A DNA stretch of 64,000 nt from Brumimicrobium sp041655765 (GTDB lineage Bacteria; Bacteroidota; Bacteroidia; Flavobacteriales_D; Crocinitomicaceae), in NCBI GenBank assembly GCA_041655765.1, contig JBBAEU010000012.1:19970-83969 (forward strand), read 5' to 3'. The notes beneath the pieces were generated by a model, which saw only the letters and a list, made by a program, of their open reading frames with translations, was not told the origin of the DNA and ran no database searches. Below, in pieces: positions 25,447-34,001 of this stretch (positions are counted from its first letter, which is position 1; each line of letters begins with the position of its first letter). The position numbers were made by a program, and so were the translations under genes.

Positions 25447-26748
25447 CTATCCTCCAAAGTCATCAAATGATATATTTTCTTCAGGTACCCCCCATTCATC
25501 ACACATCTTAACAACTGCATCATTCATTAACGGAGGTCCACAGAAATAAAATTCGATATCTTCTGGTTCTTCATGTTTTGTTAAATACTGGTCAATCACA
25601 GCTTGGTGAACAAATCCTACGAATCCATCTCCTTCAGTATCTTCCATATTCTTTTTCTCAACCCAATTATCTTCAGGTAATGGTTCTGATAAAACCATAA
25701 AAAATTTAAAGTTAGGGAATTCATCTTCAAGCTCTCTAAAATGATCAATATAGAACAATTCTCTTCTAGAACGACCACCGTACCAATAAGTAACCTTTCT
25801 TCCTGTTTTTAAAGTCTTAAATAAGTGATATAAATGAGATCGCATTGGCGCCATTCCTGCTCCACCTCCGATATATAACATCTCTGCGTCAGTTTCTTTT
25901 ATAAAGAACTCTCCATAAGGGCCAGAAACTATTGCTGTATCACCTTCTTTAAGGCTAAAGATATATGAAGAAGCCACTCCAGGATTAACTTTCATCCAAG
26001 TTCCAGCTTTTCTATCAAAAGGAGGAGTAGCGATACGAACATTCAACATAATTCTTCTACCTTCAGCAGGATAAGAAGCCATTGAATAAGCACGAACAAC
26101 GTCCTCATCATTTTTCATTTGAAGTGGCCATAACTTAAACTTATCCCACTCAGCATGAAACTTATCAGGCTCACCTGGATGTTCTTTTGGATGTGCAGTA
26201 ATATCAATATCCTTAAAATCAATTACACATTTAGGCACTCTGATTTGAATATATCCGCCCGGTTTGTAATTCATGTCTTCTGGTACTTCAACGATAAATT
26301 CTTTAATGAAAGAGGCTACGTTGTAGTTAGAAACCACTTTTGCCTCCCATTCTTTAACACCCAGAACAGATTCTTCAACGCGAATCTCCATGTCTTCTTT
26401 CACCTTTACCTGACAAGACAATCTAATTCCTTCAGCAATCTCTTTTCTTGAAAAGTGCGGTTCTTCAGTAGGTAAAATACTTCCGCCACCACTATCTACA
26501 TAACAAGTACATTCAATGCAAGTTCCACCACCACCACAAGCAGACGCAAGGAATACTTTCTGGTTAGCAAGTGTACTCAATAGGGTTCCTCCCCTATCAA
26601 CCTCCAGAACTTTTTGCCCCTCATTAATCGAAATCTTAACTTTTCCTTCTGGTGTAATTTTAGCTTTTACAAAGAGTAAAATTGAAACCAAAACAAGTAT
26701 GATTATTAAGAATACAATTAACGCAACAGTAATAATTAAACCATTCAT
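25447..26748 (-). CDS. nqrF: Na+-translocating NADH:quinone reductase subunit F
   Basis: 433 residues. An N-terminal membrane helix is followed by a plant-type 2Fe-2S domain with ligands C71, C77, C80 and C112 (ACGGGGTCIEC ... RLSCQV), an FAD-binding ferredoxin-reductase domain (VVRAYSMASYP) and an NADH-binding domain (GGGAGMAPMRSHL, FYFCGPPLMNDAV), ending FDDFGG. NqrF is the NADH-oxidising entry subunit that passes electrons from FAD through the 2Fe-2S centre to the membrane part. Last gene of a complete nqrABCDEF operon; 6 bp separate it from nqrE. Confidence 0.96.
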   Translation of the reverse strand: MNGLIITVALIVFLIIILVLVSILLFVKAKITPEGKVKISINEGQKVLEVDRGGTLLSTLANQKVFLASACGGGGTCIECTCYVDSGGGSILPTEEPHFSRKEIAEGIRLSCQVKVKEDMEIRVEESVLGVKEWEAKVVSNYNVASFIKEFIVEVPEDMNYKPGGYIQIRVPKCVIDFKDIDITAHPKEHPGEPDKFHAEWDKFKLWPLQMKNDEDVVRAYSMASYPAEGRRIMLNVRIATPPFDRKAGTWMKVNPGVASSYIFSLKEGDTAIVSGPYGEFFIKETDAEMLYIGGGAGMAPMRSHLYHLFKTLKTGRKVTYWYGGRSRRELFYIDHFRELEDEFPNFKFFMVLSEPLPEDNWVEKKNMEDTEGDGFVGFVHQAVIDQYLTKHEEPEDIEFYFCGPPLMNDAVVKMCDEWGVPEENISFDDFGG

Positions 26749-26754
26749 CTTAAA

Positions 26755-27483
26755 TTATTTTTGTATTATAACTAAAGAACTAGACGTTTTCTCATCATCA
26801 GAAATAATTTGAGAAGTTTGAACATCTGTTTCTACTTTTTCTTTTTTGCTACCGTATTCAATTCCAGTGAAACTCATAAAAGCGATTCCCATTAAACCAG
26901 TAACGATAAATGTAATTCCGATTCCTCTAAGCGGAGCCGGCACATTTGAATATTTAATTTTCTCTCTAATTGCGGCCAAGAAAACGATTGCAAGAAACCA
27001 TCCAACACCAGAGCCAAGTGCAAAAGCCGCTGCATCTCCGATAGTTGAATATTGTCTATCTTGCATAAACAGTGCTCCCCCTAAAATAGCACAGTTTACT
27101 GCAATAAGCGGTAAGAAAATTCCTAATGCACCATATAAAGTAGGGGCGAATTTTTCTACCAACATTTCTACCAACTGAACGATTGCTGCAACTACTGCAA
27201 TAAACATCAGAAAGGATAGGAAGCCTAAATCAATTGTTTTACTACCATTTACTCCATATTCAGGATTCAACCAAACCAGAGCTCCTTCTTTTAAGACATA
27301 ATTTTCGAGTAAATAATTGACCGGAATAGTAACAACTAATACAAAAATTACTGCTGTTCCAAGACCAACTGCTGTTTTAACTGTTTTTGACACGGCCAAA
27401 TATGAACACATACCTAAGAAGTATGCAAAAATCATATTTTCTGTAAAAATGGCCTTTAAGAATATATTAAATGTACTTTCCAT
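26755..27483 (-). CDS. nqrE: Na+-translocating NADH:quinone reductase subunit E
   Basis: 242 residues, a six-helix membrane subunit of the NqrDE/RnfAE family. Recognisable segments are FTENMIFAYFLGMCSYLAVSK with one of the Cys that bind the intramembrane Fe centre, and LPLIAVNCAILGGALF with the other. The core matches the usual length of about 200 residues; beyond it is a polar C-terminal tail of about 30 residues (KKEKVETDVQTSQIISDDEK) not found in the textbook protein. Between nqrD and nqrF in the operon. Confidence 0.95.
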   Translation of the reverse strand: MESTFNIFLKAIFTENMIFAYFLGMCSYLAVSKTVKTAVGLGTAVIFVLVVTIPVNYLLENYVLKEGALVWLNPEYGVNGSKTIDLGFLSFLMFIAVVAAIVQLVEMLVEKFAPTLYGALGIFLPLIAVNCAILGGALFMQDRQYSTIGDAAAFALGSGVGWFLAIVFLAAIREKIKYSNVPAPLRGIGITFIVTGLMGIAFMSFTGIEYGSKKEKVETDVQTSQIISDDEKTSSSLVIIQK

Positions 27484-27505
27484 AATGTTTTCTTATCTTA
27501 AAAAA

Positions 27506-28192
27506 TTATTCTTCGATTAATTCTTTTCTCATAGTTCTTTGGATCCAAATAATAACGCCAACGATAATCAAAGCCATTGGAGGCAAAATCATCATATTAT
27601 TATTCATATATCCCATCGCATAAAGTCCTGTTTCTTCACCTACTATGTTACTACCAAACAAAGATGCACCCCAGATTTTACCTGAACCTAGTACCTCTCT
27701 TACAAGAGCTACTACCATGATAATCCATGCGTATCCCAAAGCATTTCCTAAACCGTCAAGAAGTGAAGGCCAAGGTTTGTTTCCCATTGCGAATGCTTCA
27801 AAACGCCCCATAATGATACAATTTGTAATAATCAAACCTACGAAAACCGATAATTTTTCTGACACATCTGGAACAAAAGCCTGCAATAATTGGTCAACCA
27901 CAATTACAAGGAATGCAACCACAACCAATTGAATAATAATTCTCACACGAGAAGGGATTAAATTTCTCAACAAAGAGATTGCAAGGTTACCTATCATTAA
28001 AACGAAAAGCACTGCTATTCCCATCCAGAATGCTTGTTCTACTTGAACGGTAATCGCCAATGCAGAACAAATTCCTAATACTTGAACTGTAATCGGGTTA
28101 TTATCAGATAACGGTTCAGTAACAAGTTTTCTATTCTTTTTTGAGAATAGAGGTTCTTCAATAATTTTTGTTTTTTCTACAACTTCACTCAT
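27506..28192 (-). CDS. nqrD: Na+-translocating NADH:quinone reductase subunit D
   Basis: 228 residues. A polar N-terminal stretch of about 25 residues precedes six membrane helices. VQVLGICSALAITVQVEQA and FVGLIITNCIIMGRFEAFA are the pseudo-symmetric half-helices of NqrD, with Cys residues near the membrane centre that with NqrE coordinate iron. Stop and start of nqrC/nqrD are separated by one base. Confidence 0.95.
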   Translation of the reverse strand: MSEVVEKTKIIEEPLFSKKNRKLVTEPLSDNNPITVQVLGICSALAITVQVEQAFWMGIAVLFVLMIGNLAISLLRNLIPSRVRIIIQLVVVAFLVIVVDQLLQAFVPDVSEKLSVFVGLIITNCIIMGRFEAFAMGNKPWPSLLDGLGNALGYAWIIMVVALVREVLGSGKIWGASLFGSNIVGEETGLYAMGYMNNNMMILPPMALIIVGVIIWIQRTMRKELIEE

Positions 28193-28193
28193 C

Positions 28194-28913
28194 TTATTTA
28201 ATATTTGTGAAATAATTATAATAAATCTCTAAAGTACCATTCACCATTTTTTCTACCCCCTTAGAAGTAACAGTACCACCAGTAATTCCATCAACTTTAT
28301 ATGCGTCTTTACCCGTTCCATCTTTAACAACTTCTATGTTATGGAAACTTCCATCCTTAGTTATTTTCTCATCGATATACTGATCTTCAAACATTGGTGT
28401 TGCGATCTCTGCACCCAATCCAGGAGTTTCACCGCTATGGTCGAAAGAAGCACCTTTAATGGTTTCAAAATCATCTGCCAAGGCTACAAACCCCCATACT
28501 GGACCCCAAAGTCCATTCCCTGCCATTGAAAGAATATAAACTTTTTCTCCACTTTCGTTTTCTCCTTCAAAAATCGGAAAAATACGGTCTGCTTCCGCAA
28601 CGGTTTTATCTCTATTTTGTTTTAGCACATCGAAATTGAATGCAAAATCCTCATTGTATTCATCCAATCTATTTCCATGAGAATCAATCATGTAAATATC
28701 ACCAATATGCTTACTGTACAATTCCTCTCCATTTTGTCTATCAGAATCAATTCCCATAGCAGAAAGGATATTAATCATTTTCTTTACCTTTACATTATAG
28801 GCTTTTTTGTCAGCCAAAGCCAAAGTAACAGATGTCAGTATAACCCCTACAATTAACACGATGATAATTGAGAAGATAAATGTATAACTATTTGAATCTT
28901 TATTAAACTTCAT
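28194..28913 (-). CDS. nqrC: Na+-translocating NADH:quinone reductase subunit C (covalent FMN)
   Basis: 239 residues. A single N-terminal membrane helix (TFIFSIIIVLIVGVIL) anchors a periplasmic FMN-binding domain. The flavinylation motif appears as GITGGTVTSKG, with T214 in the place of the FMN-linked Thr of S-G-A-T; Ser and Ala of the classic motif are Thr and Gly here. SGETPGLGAEI is the other family signature. Two bases separate it from nqrB. Confidence 0.94.
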   Translation of the reverse strand: MKFNKDSNSYTFIFSIIIVLIVGVILTSVTLALADKKAYNVKVKKMINILSAMGIDSDRQNGEELYSKHIGDIYMIDSHGNRLDEYNEDFAFNFDVLKQNRDKTVAEADRIFPIFEGENESGEKVYILSMAGNGLWGPVWGFVALADDFETIKGASFDHSGETPGLGAEIATPMFEDQYIDEKITKDGSFHNIEVVKDGTGKDAYKVDGITGGTVTSKGVEKMVNGTLEIYYNYFTNIK

Positions 28914-28915
28914 AT

Positions 28916-30220
28916 CTACGCTGTTTTAAATCGTTTTTTACGTCGAGCGATATTCACTTGAACCACGTAATGGTCAATCAATGGAGCACAAACGTTCATA
29001 AATAAGATTGCCAACATAACTCCTTCGGGATATGCGGGATTTAAAACCCTAATTACGAGGGCAAAAATACCACCTAAAAATCCATACCAGAATTTACCCC
29101 ATTTGGTTTGAGCAGCTGTAACGGGATCCGTTGCCATAAATACTGCTCCGAAAGCGAAACCACCCAATATTAAATGATACCAAGGTGGTAAATCCATATA
29201 AGCGTTTACTCCAATCAAGTTCATTAATCCACCGAACAAGTATCCTCCTAAAAAGAAAGAGAACATAATTCTCCAAGAGCCAACTCCTGTAAATAATAAA
29301 ATACCTGCACCAATTAATATTGCTATCATCGATGTTTCACCAATTGAACCTGGAATAAAACCTAAGAAAGAATCCATTGGAGTGTACGCTGCTTCGAACT
29401 TATCAAGAAGCGCAGAATGATCTCCCACTAATCCTTTTAAATCTTCACCATTAACGACGGGGTTTTCTCCTACAAAGGAAGCTAAATCGCCTAATGGAGT
29501 TGCACCAGAAACTCCATCTGGAATTTCTCCACCATTTGCTGCAATGATATCATTGGTTCCAGATTTCCAAACTTTGTCTCCCGACATTTTTGTTGGATAA
29601 GCAAAGAACAAGAAAGCTCTTGCTGTTAAAGCAATGTTTACAATATTCATTCCTGTTCCTCCGAACACTTCTTTACCGATTAATACAGCGAAAGCTACTG
29701 CAACACCAACCATCCAAAGTGGTACATCAGCTGGGACAATTAAAGGAATCAACATTCCCGTTACAAGGAAACCTTCGTGAAGAGCATGACCTCTAATCAT
29801 TGCGAAGATAAACTCCACACCGAGTCCAACACCATAAGACACAATAAGTAATGGCAGCACTTTTAAGAAGCCAAAGAGCAATTTATCTCCAAATCCCGTC
29901 CAAAAATCTATATAAGTTCCATATTCAGCTGGATTTGTAATTGCTAATAATTCATAATGCCAATGACCTGTATTGTACATACCAAACAACAATGCGGGAA
30001 TTAAAGCAATGATAACTGTCATCATTGTACGTTTCAGATCCACGCCATCACGTATGTGAGCTCCCTTAGTTGTTACGTGCTTTGGAGTAAAAGGGAACGT
30101 AGCCAAAGTTTCGTATATTGGAGCAAATTTCTCCCATTTACCACCTTTTTCAAACTTTGGGTCTAAATTTTCTACTATATCTTTTAAAAATTTCAACTTA
30201 TTAAATTTTAAATTCAACAA
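28916..30220 (-). CDS. nqrB: Na+-translocating NADH:quinone reductase subunit B (covalent FMN)
   Basis: 434 residues, polytopic NqrB/RnfD family. The FMN attachment site is intact as DGVSGATPLGD with T241 as acceptor. Other landmarks are DGVDLKRTMMTVIIALIPAL near the N-terminus, HALHEGFLVTGMLIPL and ATDPVTAAQTKWGK. NqrB carries the riboflavin/FMN path and the quinone site. 15 bp separate it from nqrA. Confidence 0.95.
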   Translation of the reverse strand: MLNLKFNKLKFLKDIVENLDPKFEKGGKWEKFAPIYETLATFPFTPKHVTTKGAHIRDGVDLKRTMMTVIIALIPALLFGMYNTGHWHYELLAITNPAEYGTYIDFWTGFGDKLLFGFLKVLPLLIVSYGVGLGVEFIFAMIRGHALHEGFLVTGMLIPLIVPADVPLWMVGVAVAFAVLIGKEVFGGTGMNIVNIALTARAFLFFAYPTKMSGDKVWKSGTNDIIAANGGEIPDGVSGATPLGDLASFVGENPVVNGEDLKGLVGDHSALLDKFEAAYTPMDSFLGFIPGSIGETSMIAILIGAGILLFTGVGSWRIMFSFFLGGYLFGGLMNLIGVNAYMDLPPWYHLILGGFAFGAVFMATDPVTAAQTKWGKFWYGFLGGIFALVIRVLNPAYPEGVMLAILFMNVCAPLIDHYVVQVNIARRKKRFKTA

Positions 30221-30235
30221 TCAATTTGGATAGCA

Positions 30236-31597
30236 TTACATAGTTTCTCGTTCAATTACTTCTAATCCTTCACGAATTTTCTCTTGAATATTCACTTTAG
30301 AAGTACAAACGTATTCACAAAGCGCAAAATCTTCTGGTGCTACTTCATAGATACCAAGATTTTCCATAGCTTCAATATCTTCAACCATTATGGCTTTGAT
30401 TAATTGCATTGGCAGAATGTCAAAAGGCATCACCTTATCCATTTCACCAGTAACAACGAAACCTCTCTCCTCTCCATTTAGATTTGTATCTAAACGGTAC
30501 TTTTTATTTTGCATCAACCAAGTTGGAAACAAGCGGTGGCTAGAAAATTTATCAAACCCTAAGCCCAGCCAGCCTTCTGTTAGGAAAAATTTATATTGAT
30601 TTCCTTCTGGTAATACTGTTATTTGGGTATCATAGAATCCGAGGTGTCCATCATTTCCGACATTTTCACCTGTTAATGCGTTACCACTTATAATACGAAC
30701 GTTATCTTGTACTAAGTTATCATTAATAATTGCAGAGACATCTGTTCCTAAAATTGTTCTATAATACTTTCTGTTTTTAGCTTCTGAACCAGTTAAAGCA
30801 ACAATTCGCGTTGAGTCGAAACTTCCATTTGCAAAAAACTTACCAATGGCAATAACATCTTGAACCTTAACTGTAAATACAAATTGACCTTTATCGATTG
30901 GGTCAAAATGATGAATTTGTGTACCCACATTTCCCGCAGGATGTTTCCCAGCGATGTAGTTGATAACACAGTTTTTTGCACTTTTTATAGCTTCATCTGG
31001 TGAATAAAACTTATTTAAAACAAGGTTTACCTTACCATCAGTTAACTTTGCTAAAGCGTCTATTCCCTTTTGGAAAAACTCACCTTGATGACGAGCAATA
31101 TAATCCAAATCAGCTGCCAATGGTGCCGAATCAAAACCTGAAATAAAAATTGCTTTTGGAGTTATGTCTGGGTTCGCCACTTTGTCTAATGGACGCTGTC
31201 TAATAAATGGCCAATGACCACTTTTTAACATCAGTTCACGAACCTCATCTCTTGACAATGAATTTGGATCGACAGGTTCAAACTGTTCTACATCATCTTT
31301 TCCGTCAAGCGTAACTATAACAGACAAAATTCTTCTTTTTGCTCCTCGCACAATCTCTTTTAAAGTTCCAGATACTGGAGAAACATAACGAACTTTCTCA
31401 TTTTGTTTATCAAAAAACAAAGTCTCTCCTCTTTTAACTTTTTCTCCTGGTTTTAAAATGACTTTGGGCGTAAGTCCTGGAAAATCTGTGGGCTTTATTG
31501 CAATCTCTTTAGAAGGTTTTGCATCAACCGTTACTTTATCCGCTTCTCCAATCAACTTAATATCAAGCCCTTTTTTGAGTTTAATTGTCTTTGACAT
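30236..31597 (-). CDS. nqrA: Na+-translocating NADH:quinone reductase subunit A
   Basis: 453 residues from the ATG at 31597 (MSKTIKLKKGLDIKLIGEA), the family's usual start; the frame extends three codons further. The cytoplasmic NqrA lacks cofactors and contributes to quinone binding. Signatures include DFPGLTPKVILKPGEKVKRG, a lipoyl/barrel-sandwich-like region, and GLGFDKFSSHRLFPTWLM. First gene of nqrABCDEF, whose six genes are all present and closely spaced, so the complex should be functional. Confidence 0.95.
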   Translation of the reverse strand: MSKTIKLKKGLDIKLIGEADKVTVDAKPSKEIAIKPTDFPGLTPKVILKPGEKVKRGETLFFDKQNEKVRYVSPVSGTLKEIVRGAKRRILSVIVTLDGKDDVEQFEPVDPNSLSRDEVRELMLKSGHWPFIRQRPLDKVANPDITPKAIFISGFDSAPLAADLDYIARHQGEFFQKGIDALAKLTDGKVNLVLNKFYSPDEAIKSAKNCVINYIAGKHPAGNVGTQIHHFDPIDKGQFVFTVKVQDVIAIGKFFANGSFDSTRIVALTGSEAKNRKYYRTILGTDVSAIINDNLVQDNVRIISGNALTGENVGNDGHLGFYDTQITVLPEGNQYKFFLTEGWLGLGFDKFSSHRLFPTWLMQNKKYRLDTNLNGEERGFVVTGEMDKVMPFDILPMQLIKAIMVEDIEAMENLGIYEVAPEDFALCEYVCTSKVNIQEKIREGLEVIERETM

Positions 31598-31624
31598 AAT
31601 TAGCAACCATTAAATTTACAAGGC

Positions 31625-31632
31625 AAAAATAC
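31625..31632 (-). promoter_or_regulatory. -7 box of the nqr operon
   Basis: TATTTTTG on the minus strand, 27 nt before the nqrA ATG, fits TAnnTTTG. A TTG lies 22 nt upstream, one base beyond the usual spacing. A second candidate box, TACTTTTG, lies at 31647-31654. Confidence 0.5.
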
Positions 31633-31746
31633 AAAATTGTTAATGCAAAAGTACAATTGAAAGTTTATTTAGGTGAATTGCGATTAATTTATATTCAATC
31701 TAAATAAGCACGATTAACGCCTAAAATAAATAGTTTTGAATTAAAG

Positions 31747-31777
31747 TTTGTAAAATATGAAAACTTGACTATTTTTA
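31747..31777 (+). promoter_or_regulatory. promoter of apaG
   Basis: TTTG (31747-31750), 19-nt spacer and TATTTTTA (31770-31777) match the Bacteroidetes consensus except for the final base. The ATG follows 21 nt later. Confidence 0.5.
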
Positions 31778-31798
31778 TCGTCAACAATATATACAGTA

Positions 31799-32194
31799 AT
31801 GAATATTGCAACGACAAAAGGAATTAAAATTACGGTTACAACCGACTTCAGGGTTGACTTAACAAAATTAGAAAGCAACTTGTATTTTTATAATTATACA
31901 ATCAAGATTGAGAATTTAGGTGAAGTCAAGGTTCAATTAATTTCTCGTTATTGGCGAATTGTAGATTCACTTGCACCGACACGTATTATAGAAGGGAGTG
32001 GTGTAATTGGAGAACAGCCAATCATTGATGTTGGTGAAACATACGAATACTCTTCTGGTTGTGACTTATCTTCAGACTTAGGATATATGGAGGGATATTT
32101 TGAATTCATTACCCTTTCTTCAGAGCAAAAAACTGAAAAATTCCAAGTTGAAATACCTCGATTCAAACTAGAATATTTAGGGAAATTAAATTAG
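31799..32194 (+). CDS. apaG: ApaG/DUF525 protein
   Basis: 131 residues making one immunoglobulin-like ApaG domain. YFYNYTIKIENLGEVKVQLISRYW, quoted in part as YFYNYTIKIENLGE, then GSGVIGEQPIIDVGETYEYSS and GYMEGYFEF are typical. ApaG is linked with Co2+/Mg2+ resistance and Ap4A metabolism in enterobacteria, but its biochemical role is not established. Monocistronic; own promoter upstream. Confidence 0.92.
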   Translation: MNIATTKGIKITVTTDFRVDLTKLESNLYFYNYTIKIENLGEVKVQLISRYWRIVDSLAPTRIIEGSGVIGEQPIIDVGETYEYSSGCDLSSDLGYMEGYFEFITLSSEQKTEKFQVEIPRFKLEYLGKLN

Positions 32195-32252
32195 GTTGAC
32201 AAGGAATCGCTTTTAGTATTGACTTTCCACAATTGATCCAACCTAAATTGAA

Positions 32253-32591
32253 TTAAAAGTCATCGTCCTCATCCTTATACTCGTCCTCTTCACCTTCAAA
32301 CTCACCTCCAAAATCATCTTCATATTCTTCTCGAATCTCTTCTCTGAGAAAACCATCTTCATCATAATCATCATCATCTTCAATGATTGCCTGAGCTTGA
32401 GTTATAGTCATTCTAATTAAATAATAAATCTGATCAGTTTCAAAAGGTAGGGCACTTACAGTATCTCCTTCCTTATTTTTAAATTTAATAAGATTATCTT
32501 CAAATCCTTCAGGATACTCTAATTTGATTTGCTGTTTAACTTTATTGTCTAACTTAGCATAATCCATTAACAATTTCGGCTTATTAGTCAT
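32253..32591 (-). CDS. small acidic conserved protein of Flavobacteriales
   Basis: 112 residues. The first 70 are a compact domain (PKLLMDYAKLDNKVKQQIKLEYPEGF and VSALPFETDQIYYLIRMT in pieces) followed by a strongly acidic tail (runs of Asp and Glu from about residue 71). Similar proteins in flavobacterial genomes carry a doubtful 'DNA primase' label; no primase motif is visible here. Cytoplasmic. The acidic tail could mimic nucleic acid or bind basic partners, which is inference. Confidence 0.7.
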   Translation of the reverse strand: MTNKPKLLMDYAKLDNKVKQQIKLEYPEGFEDNLIKFKNKEGDTVSALPFETDQIYYLIRMTITQAQAIIEDDDDYDEDGFLREEIREEYEDDFGGEFEGEEDEYKDEDDDF

Positions 32592-32622
32592 TTTAAAAAT
32601 TAGAATTATTCATTTAAAAAAC

Positions 32623-32652
32623 CAAAAGTATTAAATAATTATGTTTCACAAA
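32623..32652 (-). promoter_or_regulatory. promoter of the acidic small-protein gene
   Basis: On the minus strand TTTG (32652-32649), an 18-nt spacer and TACTTTTG (32630-32623) approximate TTTG/19-21/TAnnTTTG. The ATG at 32591 follows 31 nt later. Confidence 0.45.
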
Positions 32653-32898
32653 ACTTTAAAAAATAATTTTTTAGAAATTAACGCATTTGGATATTAATAA
32701 AAGATTAATTAAAAAGTATTTGATTTGGTGGTACGCAAAAACATTTCCATAAATACTATATTTTAAAAGATACAAAACAGCTTGAAGACTATTTCTAAGT
32801 TGATTTATTCAAACCTTACAAAGTAAAATAAGTAAATAGAATCTATCTAATTCAATTTTTCATTTAACAATTCAATAAGATAAATTAAAAAGATTAAT

Positions 32899-32906
32899 TA
32901 AATTTG
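32899..32906 (+). promoter_or_regulatory. -7 box upstream of gpsA
   Basis: TAAATTTG matches TAnnTTTG, 20 nt before the ATG at 32927. No TTTG at the expected -33 position. Confidence 0.45.
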
Positions 32907-32926
32907 CTTTTGACTCAATTATAAAT

Positions 32927-33919
32927 ATGGATAAAGTAGTTGGTGTAATAGGAGGTGGAAGCTGGGCAACAGCAATTGTGAAAATTCTCACTGAGAATGT
33001 TCCGCATCTGAATTGGTATATGCGGAATGAACAAGCAATTGAAAACATCAAAAAATATAGGAGAAACCCTCGTTATTTGCAATCTGTTGAACTTAACACA
33101 GAAAGAATTTACGTCAGTTCAGACATTCAAGATATTATTAAAAAGTCAGATATAATATTATTGGTTACTCCATCTGCTTTTTTGATGGATTTATTTAAGG
33201 ATTTTCCAGTAGAATTATTTAAAGGTAAAACTGTTTTTTCCTCAATTAAAGGGATTATACCTGAATATCATGCCATTCCTGCACGATTCATTCATAAAAG
33301 TTTTGGTATTCCTTATGATAAAATTGGGATGATATGTGGACCTTGTCATGCAGAAGAAGTTGCCATGGAGCGATTATCTTATCTTACAATTGTTTGTCAA
33401 GACGAAGACATTGCTGAAAACATTGCTAAAAAGTTCTCAACGAGATACATTAATACGCAAATATCAGACGATTTATTTGGAACGGAATTATCTGTCATCT
33501 TAAAAAATATTTATGCTATTGCTGCTGGCATTTGTGCTGGACTTGGATATGGCGATAACTTTCAGGCAGTTTTAATTGCTAATGCAATACAAGAAATCGA
33601 GAACTTTATAGATGAAGTGAGTCCAATTCACAGAGATGTAAAAAGCAGTGCTTATTTAGGCGATTTATTGGTGACGGCCTATTCTAAATTTTCAAGAAAC
33701 CGAACTTTTGGTTTTATGATTGGAAAAGGGTATTCGGTAAAAATTGCACAAATGGAAATGGATATGATTGCCGAGGGTTATTATGCTGTGAAATCCATCA
33801 TGGAAATAAACAAACGTTTTGAAGTAGAAATTCCAATTGTTGAAGCAGTGTATAATATTATTTACGAGAGAATTTCTCCTGTGATAGAGATGAAGATTCT
33901 TTCCGATAAATTGAATTAA
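32927..33919 (+). CDS. gpsA: NAD(P)H-dependent glycerol-3-phosphate dehydrogenase
   Basis: 330 residues. The N-terminal Rossmann fold has VGVIGGGSWATAIVKIL; the catalytic core shows SSIKGIIPE, MICGPCHAEEVA and ILKNIYAIAAGICAGLGYGDN with the conserved Lys and Asn, plus SAYLGDLLVTAYSKFSRNR. GpsA reduces dihydroxyacetone phosphate to sn-glycerol-3-phosphate for phospholipid synthesis. GPCHAEE replaces the GPSFA(x)E of proteobacterial enzymes, as in other Bacteroidota. Monocistronic. Confidence 0.93.
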   Translation: MDKVVGVIGGGSWATAIVKILTENVPHLNWYMRNEQAIENIKKYRRNPRYLQSVELNTERIYVSSDIQDIIKKSDIILLVTPSAFLMDLFKDFPVELFKGKTVFSSIKGIIPEYHAIPARFIHKSFGIPYDKIGMICGPCHAEEVAMERLSYLTIVCQDEDIAENIAKKFSTRYINTQISDDLFGTELSVILKNIYAIAAGICAGLGYGDNFQAVLIANAIQEIENFIDEVSPIHRDVKSSAYLGDLLVTAYSKFSRNRTFGFMIGKGYSVKIAQMEMDMIAEGYYAVKSIMEINKRFEVEIPIVEAVYNIIYERISPVIEMKILSDKLN

Positions 33920-33950
33920 AAAATCAAATCTATCTTTCGCACCTAAAAAA

Positions 33951-33976
33951 AAGCGGGAGTCAAATTACCCCCGCTT
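33951..33976 (-). terminator. terminator of groESL
   Basis: AAGCGGG and CCCGCTT form a 7-bp GC-rich stem with a 12-nt loop. On the minus strand it runs into eight T residues, 26 bp past the groEL stop. It also lies just after gpsA and may act on both strands. Confidence 0.7.
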
Positions 33977-34001
33977 AATCTATTATAAGAAAACTCTTAT
34001 C

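Larger units (their letters stand above)
32592..32926. other. 335-bp intergenic region between divergent genes
   Basis: Very AT-rich. It holds a minus-strand promoter (32623-32652) for the acidic protein and a plus-strand -7 box (32899-32906) for gpsA. Nothing else was recognised; no RNA gene. Confidence 0.5.

Noticed and set aside
32253..32591. Label 'DNA primase' for the acidic 112-residue protein.
   Set aside because: No Toprim, zinc-binding or polymerase motif is visible; the label seems to be inherited annotation.
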